Assembly: GCA_014843695.1 (NCBI GenBank)
Contig: CM026390.1
Coordinates: forward strand, 59,278,870-59,342,869
Source of the DNA: Archivesica marissinica
Taxonomy: Eukaryota; Mollusca; Bivalvia; Venerida; Vesicomyidae
Direction of reading: 5' to 3'
DNA length: 64,000 bases
The notes under the pieces were generated by a model. The model was not told the origin of the DNA and made no database searches. It saw nothing but the letters and a program-made list of their open reading frames with translations. Positions 23,639 through 36,600 of the stretch are shown here, piece by piece (positions within the stretch are counted from its first letter, which is position 1; each line of letters starts with the position of its first letter). The translations under genes and the position numbers were made by a program.

Positions 23639-25055
23639 TATACTGTTGACGGCGCATCAGTCGGATCTACCGTTCTTATATGTTGACGGCGCATCCGTCG
23701 GATATACCGTTCTTATATGTTGATGGCGCATCCGTCGGATATACCGTTCTTATATGTTGACGGCGCATCCGTCGGATATACCGTTCTTATATGTTGACGG
23801 CGCATCCGTCGGATATACCGTTCTTATATGTTGACGGCGCATCCGTCTGATATAACGTTCTTATATGTTGACGGCGCATCCGTCGGATCTACCGTTCTTA
23901 TATGTTGACGGCGCATCCGTGGATCTACCGTTCTTATATGTTGACGGCGCATCCGTCGGATATAACGTTCTTATATGTTGACGGCGCATCCGTCGGATCT
24001 ACCGTTCTTATATGTTGACGGCGCATCCGTCGGATATACCGTTCTTATATGTTGACGGCGCATCAGTCGGATCTACCGTTCTTATATGTTGACGGCGCAT
24101 CCGTCGGATATAACGTTCTTCTATGCGTACGGCGCGTACGTCGGATATAACGTTATTCTATGCTCACGGCGCATCCGTCGGGTATAACGTTCTTCTATGC
24201 TCACGGCGCATACGTCGGATATAACATTATTCTATGCTCACGGCGCATCCGTCGGGTATAACGTTCTTCTATGCTCACGGCGCCTACGTCGAATATAACG
24301 TTATTCTATGCTCACGGCGCATACGTCGAATATAACGTTATTCTATGCTCACGGTGCATACGTCGGATATAACGTTATTCTATGCTCACGGCGCATACGT
24401 CGGATATAACGTTATTCTATGTTCACGGCGCATACGTCGAATATAACGTTATTCTATGCTCGCGGCGCATACGTCGGGTATAATGTTATTCTATGCTCAC
24501 GGCGCATACGTCTACTATAACGTTATTCTATGCTCACGGCGCATACGTCGGATATAATGTTATTCTATGTTCACGGCGCATACGTCGAATATAACGTTAT
24601 TCTATGCTCACGGCGCATATGTCGGGTATAATGTTATTCTATGCTCACGGCGCATACGTCGGATATAATGTTATTCTATGCTCACGGCGCATACGTCGAC
24701 TATAACGTTATTCTATGCTCACGGCGCATACGTAGGATATAACGTTCTTCTATGCTCACGGCGCATACGTCGGATATAACGTTCTTATATGCTCACGGCG
24801 CATACGTCGGATATAACGTTCTTCTATACTCACGGCGCATACGTCGGATATAACGTTATTATATGCTCACGGCGCATACGTCGGATATAACGTTCTTCTA
24901 TGCTCACGGTGCATACGTCGGATATAATGTTATTCTATGCTCACGGCGCATACGTCGACTATAACGTTATTATATGCTCACGGCGCATACGTCGGATATA
25001 ACGTTCTTCTATGCTCACGGCGCATACGTCGGATATAACGTTATTCTATGCTCAC
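23639..25055 (+). repeat. 37-bp tandem array with two sequence domains
   Basis: About 38 units of 37 bp. Units from 23639 to about 24120 follow TTGACGGCGCATCCGTCGG then ATATACCGTTCTTATATG. Units from about 24125 onward follow CTCACGGCGCATACGTCGG then ATATAACGTTATTCTATG. One hybrid unit (CGTACGGCGCGTACGTCGG, near 24125) lies at the switch. Each unit of the first type carries an imperfect palindrome, GACGGCGCATCCGTC. One unit near 23920 has lost a base. Confidence 0.95.
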
Positions 25056-25089
25056 GATTATGTTGCATGAAAGGAGTATTCACATTAAG

Positions 25090-26842
25090 GTCGGTCGGTC
25101 GGTCGGTCGGTCGGTCGGTCGGTCGGTCGGTCGGTCGGTCGGTCGGTCGGTCGGTCGGGTCGGTCGGTCGGTCGGTCGGTCGGTCGGTCGGTCGGTCGGT
25201 CGGTCGGTCGGTCGGTCGGTCGGTCGGTCGGTCGGTCGGTCGGTCGTCGGTCGGGTCGGTCGGTCGGTCGGTCGGTCGGTCGGTCGGTCGGTCGGTCGGT
25301 CGGTCGGTCGGTCGGTCGGTCGGTCGGTCGGTCGGTCGGTCGGTCGGTCGGTCGGTCGGTCGGTCGGTCGGTCGGTCGGTCGGTCGGTCGTCGGTCGGTC
25401 GGTCGGTCGGTCGGTCGGTCGGTCGGTCGGTCGGTCGGTCGGTCGGTCGGTCGGTCGGTCGGTCGGTCGGTCGGTCGGTCGGTCGGTCGGTCGGTCGGTC
25501 GGTCGGTCGGTCGGGTCGGTCGGTCGGTCGTCGGTCGGTCGGTCGTCGTCGGTCGGTCGGGTCGGTCGGTCGGTCGGTCGGTCGGTCGGTCGGTCGGTCG
25601 GTCGGTCGGTCGGGTCGGTCGGTCGGTCGGTCGGTCGGTCGGTCGTCGGTCGGTCGGTCGGTCGGTCGGGTCGTCGGTCGGTCGGTCGGTCGGTCGGTCG
25701 GTCGGTCGGTCGGTCGGTCGGTCGGTCGGTCGGTCGGTCGGTCGGTCGGTCGGTCGGTCGGTCGGTCGGTCGGGTCGGTCGGTCGGTCGGTCGGTCGGTC
25801 GGTCGGTCGGTCGGTCGTCGGTCGGTCGGTCGGTCGGTCGGTCGGTCGGTCGGTCGGTCGGTCGGTCGGTCGGTCGGTCGTCGGTCGGTCGGTCGGTCGG
25901 TCGGTCGGTCGGTCGGTCGGTCGGTCGGTCGGTCGGTCGGTCGGTCGGTCGGTCGGTCGGTCGTCGTCGGTCGGTCGGTCGGTCGGTCGGTCGGTCGGTC
26001 GGTCGGTCGGTTCGGTCGGTCGGTCGGTCGGTCGGTCGGTCGGTCGGTCGGGTCGGTCGGTCGGTCGGTCGGTCGGTCGGTCGGTCGGTCGGTCGGTCGG
26101 TCGGTCGGTCGGTCGGTCGGTCGGTCGGTCGGTCGGTCGGTCGGTCGGTCGGTCGGTCGGTCGGTCGGTCGGTCGGTCGGTCGGTCGGTCGGTCGGTCGG
26201 TCGGTCGGTCGGTCGGTCGGTCGGTCGGTCGGTCGGTCGGTCGGTCGGTCGGTCGGTCGGTCGGTCGGTCGGTCGGTCGGTCGGTCGGTCGGTCGGTCGG
26301 TCGGTCGGTCGGTCGGTCGGTCGGTCGGTCGGTCGGTCGGTCGGTCGGTCGGTCGGTCGGTCGGTCGGTCGGTCGGTCGGTCGGTCGGTCGGTCGGTCGG
26401 TCGGTCGGTCGGTCGGTCGGTCGGTCGGTCGGTCGGTCGGTCGGTCGGTCGGTCGGTCGGTCGGTCGGTCGGTCGGTCGGTCGGTCGGTCGGTCGGTCGG
26501 TCGGTCGGTCGGTCGGTCGGTCGGTCGGTCGGTCGGTCGGTCGGTCGGTCGGTCGGTCGGTCGGTCGGTCGGTCGGTCGGTCGGTCGGTCGGTCGGTCGG
26601 TCGGTCGGTCGGTCGGTCGGTCGGTCGGTCGGTCGGTCGGTCGGTCGGTCGGTCGGTCGGTCGGTCGGTCGGTCGGTCGGTCGGTCGGTCGGTCGGTCGG
26701 TCGGTCGGTCGGTCGGTCGGTCGTTCGGTCGGTCGGTCGGTCGGTCGGTCGGTCGGTCGGTCGGTCGGTCGGTCGGTCGGTCGGTCGGTCGGTCGGTCGG
26801 TCGGTCGGTCGGTCGGTCGGTCGGGTCGGTCGGTCGGTCGGT
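25090..26842 (+). repeat. (GGTC)n tetranucleotide block of about 1.75 kb
   Basis: About 438 GGTC units. The first 960 bp contain scattered one-base changes of phase (GTCGTCGG or CGGGTCGG). From about 26052 to 26819 the block is almost perfect, with one TTCGG at about 26722. Frames read as (SVGR)n or (PTDR)n and are not coding. The motif is the complement of the block at 1-98. Confidence 0.97.
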
Positions 26843-27632
26843 GGTTCTACCCGGGTGCCTGTCTATACCTGAACTACTACTCAATGGAGCACACGGGGCC
26901 TTACTCCACCAATAATAGGCGGAGAGTCGCCATATGACCTAAGCTGATTTGTGACTTTGAACAAACGATCAAACAAAATCAATGTGCCAACTTTAACTGC
27001 TTTTCGTCCGACGTGCTAAAGAAATTAGCAAGAAGTGGAGTGCGTTTGTGATGTATGATGTATGCTTTTTCCAACGAATATTTATCTACCTGTCTCTACA
27101 TATTTCATATCCTCGAATCAAAGGGCGAGCTAGCTGCCTGACTGCTGCACGGTGCACTCAATTCCGACAATAACAACTCGGCACAGCTGTATGGCTTCTC
27201 ATTTGCATGTGATGTACGGCATTACCAAGATATTTTCATGATTTACGTGACATATCTCCACAGTTGCTTATCTACAGTTTGTTCAATTAGAGACTACCCA
27301 GTATCGCCGGTGACGGGCCTGTCGGGAAGCAGATAAACTGCAATAGCTAATGAGGTGAACAGTTTGATTGACGTACTGGAAATAAAATGGCGGAGGTAAA
27401 AGGGAATGAACTTGGAAACATTCCTGCTATTGCACTAGAATGAATATGACATGGATGCATGATTAGGTATACATACATATGCATACATTGCATTGCTACA
27501 TCAGCTCTAATGAATAACGTTGATGGTGTTTGACATTATATATTGTGGGCCTTGTGGAGGCCATTCTGAGAAATGAAATGACCTTCACTTGAGACACTAT
27601 TTCTGCATAATTATACACTATTGGGTATGTTT
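26843..27632. other. Intergenic, no gene recognised
   Basis: Unique-looking DNA without a long open frame, repeat or RNA gene that I can recognise. Confidence 0.55.
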
Positions 27633-27871
27633 AAACTTTATTTTATTTTATAACGATTGCGAAGCAAGTGTTAACAACTTATATTAATCACTCTCGTTGG
27701 CGCGGATGAAAGAGTAAATGTGGTCATTCGTGTGGGAAGAAACCGGAGTACCCAGAGAAAACCAACCTGTCCGATCTGGCGACAATCGTTCCATCTCACA
27801 TGCTTCCCGATCGAACCCGGGTTGCATTTGTGAGAAGAGAGTGCGCTAACCACTGCGCTAATCGGACAGCC
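27633..27871 (-). mobile_element. SINE, family C (tRNA-like head), full length
   Basis: On minus the head reads TTAGCGCAGTGGTTAGCGCA (box A region) and CCGGGTTCGATCGGG (box B). The body has GGTTTTCTCTGGGTACTCCG and CACACGAATGACCAC-like sequence. The 3' tail is GAGAGTGATTAATATAAG followed by CTTGCTTCGCAATCG and a short A/T-rich end. The tail is shared with family B. Confidence 0.85.
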
Positions 27872-27915
27872 AATGTGAGATAGGAATGAACAGGCTGATT
27901 ATAATGTAAGACATT

Positions 27916-28195
27916 GTGTGTGTTTTAAGTTTATTTATCTCTCTCCCGGTTGCCCACATGTGCGACGCCTCCAGAACAGATTAGTAATTTTAGATTTTTG
28001 GAGGATAGTATATGATACAGACAGAGATCCATTCCAGAGTCTCCTCTGCTTCTTTTACGTACTCGATTTACAGCACCAACACGAGACCTCGGTTTAAAGA
28101 CTGTAACTTGTATTAGGGTCAGACGGGTGATCGAATCTGTGATCCCTGGATTACTAGTCCAAAACGTGTTACCATTGGGCTACAGATCCGTCCGC
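27916..28195 (-). mobile_element. SINE, family A, full length with target-site duplication
   Basis: Same head and body as the copy at 8820. A perfect 12-bp duplication, ATGTAAGACATT, flanks it at 27904-27915 and 28196-28207, which fixes both ends and shows insertion by target-primed reverse transcription. Confidence 0.92.
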
Positions 28196-28207
28196 ATGTA
28201 AGACATT

Positions 28208-29112
28208 ATTGCCAAAGTAAATATATAGAGTCTTACATAAGTCGGTGCATAAGCTTATAGTTTGCATTTATATCGATATGGATATGTCAGAACCCCATGC
28301 ATCGACTTGGGATATGGGGATCGAGGGGACAAGGGATATACACAACATGCTGATCTAGAGGGAAATAAAGAATCCCCTCACCATCGCAATATGCGGACGA
28401 GTGATAGAAAACAAGTATTACAGATCATTAATTATTTTGTTCTACTCTGTTGTGATCACATCATAAATATGAAATCAATTGCTCCTCCTATCATATTAAC
28501 AACTTTTAATACTAAATATCATTAAGTACGAAATATGTCTGTGAGTAAATTGTGATTTGCATTGACAAAGTATCAAAAACATATAATATTGGAATGTTTC
28601 CAGCTGATGAGTTGATCGAGAACAATGTATATGCAGAAACAATTAACAACTTCTGTATATCAACGATGCACATGGTCTTTTGCTGAACATAGATAAGGAG
28701 CCAAGTTCGTGTTTTCCCAGCTACAAACTAGCATTCTCATCAAAAGATTGTTTAGATAGAACGTATGAGGAGTCTGGAGTACAAATTGTTTCCGACGATT
28801 TACGAGCCTATCTGTCTAGATAGTCACTGTATGTTGATACAAACAGACAGCTTAGAGTAACTGATATCTCGTAGTGATAGTTCCTGTCATGCGCAGTTAT
28901 CAGCTTCCTGTCAGAGCTGCAGATTCGAATGGGCACCAAAAGATACGAAACTACTGAACATTGCAGCGACGGCAGATTAGTGGTGATTGAAGCGGGTTGT
29001 TTGTCAAAAAACGGATGTCATTAATCACCAAAGAGCACATATATCACCTCAATTAGAGTGTCATTAAAGACAGTGGAGGATAATGATGGAATATGCATGA
29101 CCACATCCCCGC
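28208..29112. other. Intergenic, no gene recognised
   Basis: Contains an 87-codon open frame (28262-28525, plus) with no recognisable domain and ordinary AT-rich composition. No repeat family was identified. Confidence 0.5.
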
Positions 29113-29289
29113 GATACAGATAGGACATTAAACCGAGGTCTCGTGTCGGTGCGGTACATCGTGCACGTAATAGAACCAGAGGAGACTCTGGAATGCGTAT
29201 GTATCATTGCACTATCTTCCAAAAATCTAAAATGACTAATCTCTTCTCGAGCAACCGGTAGCGACGATACATAAACGTAAACCACACAC
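29113..29289 (+). mobile_element. SINE, family A, 5'-truncated
   Basis: The body only is present: TTAAACCGAGGTCTCGTGTC, GAACCAGAGGAGACTCTGGA, ACTATCTTCCAAAAATC and the end CGACGATACATAAACG. The tRNA-like head and box B are absent, consistent with 5' truncation. A short internal segment around AGGAGGCG is also missing. Confidence 0.85.
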
Positions 29290-29889
29290 ACCCCGCGATA
29301 CCCGCGAGGGGTTTGACATACAAGGAAGATCAAGATAATATTTTGTTTGTTTCAGTATATGATCGAATTATACTTCACCGAATGAACATTGAAAGCATTA
29401 TATCACGAGTGACGTTAGCCACTATAGGTTTCTATGTTCATATATGAAATATTAGTCGATCATTCACTTAAGCAAACAACGGCTGGAAAGTATTTTATGA
29501 TAGAAAACGATGCTTAGACGACCAAAAATGACGTCATAATAGTCGTCGCAAATCACGTCACTGACAGTTTGAAAACAAAACCTTTCGCGTTGACAACATT
29601 TCAACATGCCGTGGCTTGATAAAAATCCAAAACGGTGACTTCGTGTAATTGAAATCCCCTGTGAGAATTGCTCCGGAGCGTACAGGCACAAACTATTGGA
29701 TAGATAGTTGATATGTACGTTTTATGTTACCTTTTCGTGCATATTTTGTGTACACCTCTCTCACATGTTATATATAGGTGGTACATACCTGACCGTGCCC
29801 ACAGTAAGGCTTTATCCGTATAAATAGCTTGTCGAACTGTGTTGTTTTCTCGCGAGTTATATCCAGTAGAATAACTAATTCAGTACAGG
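29290..29889. other. Intergenic, no gene recognised
   Basis: No open frame above 75 codons, no repeat family, no RNA gene seen. Confidence 0.5.
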
Positions 29890-30200
29890 TGGGCCTTCGT
29901 GGCCGAGTGGTAACGGTTGTTGACGTCAAATCACATGCTCCTGGTCGCTGTAGTTTCCAGTCCCACCGTGAGTGTCGAAGAAGCTACCCAGCTGGTTAAC
30001 GGAAGGACGTTGTCCGTCCGTATCTGATATTCTTCTCGTATGGGTATCCGAGGTCTACCTCTACCACTAATAGACGGAGCGGGGAGGTGGTTGGGGCGCA
30101 AAGTGGATTGCTGTGTCTTGCCTTAGGAAACCACCATGATAGCTCGAACTCCCAACCTCTCGTGCACACTGTATCATTTAAACCAATGCTACCAGGCTAA
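29890..30200 (+). mobile_element. SINE-like element, family D, with tRNA-like motifs at both ends
   Basis: The left end reads GGCCTTCGTGGCCGAGTGG, a box-A-like segment of Leu/Ser tRNA type, followed by a weak box B. The right end (30139-30198) read on minus gives GTAGCATTGGTTTAAATG and GGGAGTTCGAGCT, a second tRNA-like pair of boxes facing inward. This may be one element with an unusual body or two abutting SINEs in opposite orientation. A related left end occurs at 47763. Confidence 0.55.
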
Positions 30201-30265
30201 GAAGCGTACACACTATGTAGTGACATAATATATATGATTGCATATTTTGGAAGACAAATAAAGCA

Positions 30266-30621
30266 GTTAGTTTATACAAATTTATGTTTAGCTTTATTGC
30301 GAAACAAAGTTCTTACAACTAATATTAATCACTCTCGAGACCTCATTCCTGATGGAATCCATCGGCACGAGGGAGAGAGAAGAGGCAATGTGGAATTTAA
30401 ATGCCTTGTCTAAGGGCACAATCGTAACGGCCCCAGCGAAAGGAGAGGACAATCATAAGCCATACAGCTTTCTGTTCAATTCCTTATATATAAGTTGTTG
30501 TAAATAATCATGTATTGACAGAAAATAAATATGTTTAAACTAACGGCCCCAGCGCGGCTCGAACTCCGGAATTTCGCACCTGAAGCGAACGCGCATCCAC
30601 TGCACTATAACGACTTCCACG
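30266..30621 (-). mobile_element. SINE, family B (tRNA-Leu-like head), interrupted
   Basis: The head on minus contains GCGCGTTCGCTTCAGGTGCG, whose anticodon loop TTCAGGT would read CAG (Leu), and the box B GGAGTTCGAGCC. The flanks AAATAAAGCA (30256-30265 and 30622-30631) are a 10-bp target-site duplication. A 102-bp insertion splits the element at 30439-30540. Confidence 0.9.
30439..30540. mobile_element. 102-bp insertion nested in a SINE
   Basis: The insert is bounded by a perfect 14-bp duplication of host SINE sequence, TAACGGCCCCAGCG (30425-30438 and 30541-30554). Its right part is A/T-rich (GACAGAAAATAAATATG). The duplication length fits target-primed insertion, or replication slippage on a longer repeat. 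I do not recognise the inserted sequence. Confidence 0.7.
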
Positions 30622-30684
30622 AAATAAAGCATTTAATGCTTAAATAGTTAATGCATCAATATTCATAATAAAAGTACTACAACA

Positions 30685-33600
30685 TGTAGTACATACAGGA
30701 GGTACCACGGTTGATTTAGTACACACAGGAGGTACCACGGTTGATGTAGTACATACAGGAGGTACCACGGTTGATGTAGAACATACAGGATGTACCACGG
30801 TTGATGTAGTACATACAGGATGTACCACGGTTGATGTAGTACATACAGGATGTACCACGGTTGATGTAGTACATACAGGATGTACCACGGTTGATGTAGT
30901 ACATACAGGATGTACAACGGTTGATGTAGTAGATACAGGAGGTACCACGGTTGATGTAGTACATACAGGATGTACCACGGTTGATGTAGTAGATACAGGA
31001 TGTACTAGGGTTGATGTAGTACATACAGGATGTACCACGGTTGATGTAGTACATACAGGATGTACCACGGTTGATGTAGTACATACAGGATGTACCACGG
31101 TTGATGTAGTACATACAGGATGTACAACGGTTGATGTAGTAGATACAGGAGGTACCACGGTTGATGTAGTACATACAGGAGGTACCACGGTTGATGTAGT
31201 ACATACAGGATGTACCACGGTTGATGTAGTAGATACAGGATGTACTACGGTTGATGTAGTATATCTAGGATGTACCACGGTTGATGTAGTACATACAGGA
31301 TGTACCACGGTTGATGTAGTACATACAGGATGTACCACGGTTTATGTAGTAGATACAGGAGGTACCACGGTTGATGTAGTACATACAGGAGGTACCACGG
31401 TTGATGTAGAACATATAGGATGTACCACGGTTGATGTAGTACATACAGGATGTACCACGGTTGATGTAGTACATACAGGATGTACCACGGTTGATGTAGT
31501 AGATACAGGAGGTACCATGGTTGATGTAGTACATACAGGAGGTACCACGGTTGATGTAGTACATACAGGATGTACCACGGTTGATGTAGTACATACAGGA
31601 TGTACCACGGTTGATGTAGTACATACAGGATGTACCACGGTTGATGTAGTACATACAGGATGTACCACGGTTGATGTAGTACATACAGGAGGTACCACGG
31701 CTGATGTAGTACATACAGGAGGTACCACGGTTGATGTAGTACATACAGGAGGTACGACGGTTGATGTAATACATACAGGAGGTACCACGGTTGATGTAGT
31801 ACACACATGACGTACCACGGTTCATGTGGCGCACACAGGAGGTACCACGGTTGAGGTAGTACATACAGGATGTACCACGGTTGATGTGGCGCACACAGGA
31901 TGTACCACGGTTGATGTGGCGCACACAGGAGGAACCATGGTTGATGTGGCGCACACAGGATGTACCACGGTTGATGTAGTACATACAGGAGGTACCACGG
32001 TTGATGTAGAACATACAGGATGTACCACGGTTGATGTAGTACATACAGGATGTACCACGGTTGATGTAGTAGATACAGGAGGTACCATGGTTGATGTAGT
32101 ACATACAGGAGGTACCACGGTTGATGTAGTACATACAGGATGTACCACGGTTGATGTAGTACATACAGGATGTACCACGGTTGATGTAGTACATACAGGA
32201 TGTACCACGGTTGATGTAGTACATACAGGATGTACCACGGTTGATGTAGTACATACAGGAGGTACCACGGCTGATGTAGTACATACAGGAGGTACGACGG
32301 TTGATGTAGTACATACAGGAGGTACGACGGTTGATGTAATACATACAGGAGGTACCACGGTTGATGTAGTACACACATGACGTACCACGGTTCATGTGGC
32401 GCACACAGGAGGTACCACGGTTGAGGTAGTACATACAGGATGTACCACGGTTGATGGTGCGCACACAGGATGTACCACGGTTGATGTGGCGCACACAGGA
32501 GGAACCACGGTTGATGTGGCGCACACAGGATGTACCACGGTTGATGTGGCGCACACAGGAGGTACCACGTTTGTGGTAGTACATACAGGATGTATCACGC
32601 TTGATGTAGTACATACAGGATGTACCACGGTTGATGTAGTACACACATGACGTACCACGGTTCATGTGGCGAACACAGGAGGTACCACGGTTGAGGTAGT
32701 ACATACAGGATGTACTACGGTTGATGTGGCGCACACAGGATGTACCACGGTTGATGTGGCGCACACAGGAGGAACCACGGTTGATGTGGCGCACACTGGA
32801 TGTACCACGGTTGATGTGGCGCACACAGGAGGTACCACGGTTGTGGTAGTACATACAGGATGTACCACGGTTGATGTGGCGCACACAGGAGGTACCACGG
32901 TTGAGGTAGTACATACAGGATGTACCACGGTTGATGTGGCGCACACAGGATGTACCAAGGTTGATGTGGCGCACACAGTAGGAACCACGGTTGATGTGGC
33001 GCACACAGGATGTACCACGGTTGATGTGGCACACAACACCACACACAACACACAACCACAGCACACAGGAGGTACCACGGTTGGTAGTACATACGGATGT
33101 ACCACAGTTGATGTGGCGCACACAGGATGTACCACGGTTGATGTGGCGCACGCAGGATGTACCACGTTGATGTGGCACACGCAGGAGTACCCGCGTTGAT
33201 GTAGTACATACAGGATGTACCACGGTTGATGTAGTACATACAGGATGTACCACTGTTGATGTAGTACATACAGGATGTACAACGGTTGATGTAGTAGATA
33301 CAGGATGTACAACGGTTGATGTAGTACATACAGGAGGTACCACGGTTGATGTAGTACATACAGGATGTACCACGGTTGATGTAGTAGATACAGGATGTAC
33401 TACGGTTGATGTAGTACATACAGGATGTACCACGGTTAATGTAGTACATACAGGATGTACCACGGTTGATGTAGTACATACAGGATGTACCACGGTTGAT
33501 GTAGTACATACAGGATGTACCACGGTTGATGTAGTAGATACAGGAGGTACCATGGTTGATGTAGTACATACAGGAGGCAACACGGTTGATGTAGTACATA

Positions 33601-36600
33601 CAGGATGTACCACGGTTGATGTAGTACATACAGGATGTACCACGGTTGATGTAGTACATACAGGATGTACCACGGTTGATGTAGTACATACAGGAGGTAC
33701 GACGGTTGATGTAATACATACAGGAGGTACCACGGTTGATGTAGTACACACATGACGTACCACGGTTCATGTGGCGCACACAGGAGGTACCACGGTTGTG
33801 GTAGTACATACAGGATGTACCACGGTTGATGTGGCGCACACAGGATGTACCACGGTTGATGTGGCGCACACAGGAGGAACCACGGTTGATGTGGCGCACA
33901 CAGGATGTACCACGGTTGATGTGGCGCACACAGGAGGTACCACGGTTGTGGTAGTACATACAGGATGTACCACGCTTGATGTAGTACATACAGGATGTAC
34001 CACGGTTGATGTAGTACATACAGGATGTACCACGGTTGATGTAGTAAATACAGGAGGTACTATGGTTGATGTAGTACATACAGGAGGTACCACGGTTGAT
34101 GTAGTACATACAGGATGTACCACGGTTGATGTAGTACATACAGGATGTACCAAGGTTGATGTAGTACACACAGGAGGTACCACGGTTGATGTAGTACACA
34201 CAGGAGGTACCACGGTTGATGTAGTACATACAGGAGGAACCACGGTTGATGTAATACATACAGGAGGTACCACGGTTGATGTAGTACACACATGACGTAC
34301 CACGGTTGATGTGGCGCACACAGGATGTACCACGGTTGAGGTAGTACATACAGGATGTACTACGGTTGATGTGGCGCACACAGGATGTACCACGGTTGAT
34401 GTGGCGCACACTGGATGTACCACGGTTGATGTGGCGCACACAGGAGGTACCACGGTTGTGGTAGTACATACAGGATGTACCACGGTAGATGTGGCGCACA
34501 CAGGAGGTACCACGGTTGAGGTAGTACATACAGGATGTACCACGGTTGATGTGGCGCACAAAGGATGTACCACGGTTGATGTGGCGCACACAGGAGGAAA
34601 TACGGTTGATGTGGCGCACACAGGATGTACCACGGTTGATGTGGGGCACACAGGAGGTACCACGGTTGAGGTAGTACATACAGGATGTACCACAGTTGAT
34701 GTGGCGCACACAGGATGTACCACGGTTGATGTGGCGCACGCAGGATGTACCACGGTTGATGTAGCACACGCAGGAGGTACCGCGGTTGATGTAGTACATA
34801 CAGGATGTACCACGGTTGATGTAGTACATACAGGATGTACCACGGTTGATGTAGTACATACAGGATGTACCACGGTTGATGTAGTACATACAGGATGTAC
34901 AACGGTTGATGTAGTAGATACAGAAGGTACCACGGTTGATGTAGTACCTACAGGAGGTACCACGGTTGATGTAATACATACAGAATGTACCATGGTTGAT
35001 GTAGTAGATACAGGATGTACTACGGTTGATGTAGTACATACAGGATGTAACACGGTTGATGTAGTACATACAGGATGTACCACGGTTGATGTAGTACATA
35101 CAGGATGTACCACGGTTGATGTAGTACAGACAGGATGTACCACGGTTGATGTAGTAGATACAGGAGGTAACATGGTTGATGTAGTACATACAGCAGGTAC
35201 CACGGTTGATGTAGTACATACAGGATGTACCACTGTTGATGTAGTACATAAAGGATGTACCACGGTTGATGTAGTACATACAGGATGTACCACGGTTGAT
35301 GTAGTACATACAGGATGTACCACGGTTGATGTAGTACATACAGGATGTACTACGGTTGATGTAGTACACACAGGATGTACCACGGTTGATGTAGTACATA
35401 CAGGAGGTACCACGGTTGATGTAGTACAAACAGGATGTACCACGGTTGATGTAGTACATACAGGAGGTACCACGGTTGATGTAGTACACACAGGAGGTAC
35501 CACGGTTGATGTAATACATACAGGAGGTACCACGGTTGATGTAGTACATACAGGAGGTACCACGGTTGATGTAATACATACAGGAGGTACCACGGTTGAT
35601 GTAGTACACACATGACGTACTACGGTTGATGTGGCGCACACAGGAGGTACCACGGTTGAGGTAGTACATACAGGATGTACCACGGTTGATGTGGCGCACA
35701 CAGGATGTACCACGGTTGATGTGGCGCACACAGGAGGAACCACGGTTGATGTGACGCACACAGGATGTACCACGGTTGATGTGGCGCACACAGGAGGTAC
35801 CACGGTTGAGGTAGTACATACAGGATGTACCACGGTTGATGTGACGCACACAGGATGTACCACGGTTGATGTGGCACACGCAGGAGGTACCACGGTTGAT
35901 GTGGTACACGCAGGAGGTGCCGCGATTGATGTAGTACATACAGGATGTACCACGGTTGATGTAGTGCATACAGGATGTACCACGGTTGATGTAGTATATA
36001 CAGGATATACCACGGTTGATGTAATACATACAGGATGTACCACGGTTGATGTAGTACATACAGGATGTACCACGGTTGATGTGGCACACGCAGGAGGAAC
36101 CACTGTTGATGTGGCGCACACAGGATGTACCACGGTTGATGTGGCGCACACAGGATGTACCACGGTTGATGTGGCACATACAGGATGTACCACGGTTGAT
36201 GTGGCGCACACAGGATGTACCACGGTTGATGTGGCGCACACAGGAGGAACCACGGTTGATGTGGCGCACACAGGATGTACCACGGTTGATGTAGTACATA
36301 CAGGATGTTCTACGGTTGATGTGGCGCACACAGGATGTACCACGATTAATGTGGCGCACACAGGAGGAACCACGGTTGATGTGGCGCACACTGGATGTAC
36401 CACGGTTGATGTGGCTCACACAGGAGGTACCACGGTTGTGGAAGTACATACAGGATGTACCACGGTTGATGTGGCGCACACAGGAGGTACCACGGTTGAG
36501 GTAGTACATACAGGATGTACCACGGTTGATGTGGCGCACACAGGATGTACCACGGTTGATGTGGCGCACACAGGATGTACCACGGTTGATGTGGCGCACA

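Noticed and set aside
23639..25055. A CRISPR-like array (short palindromic repeats at regular spacing)
   Set aside because: The part between palindromes is itself repeated, so there are no unique spacers. No cas gene is present and the context is eukaryotic.
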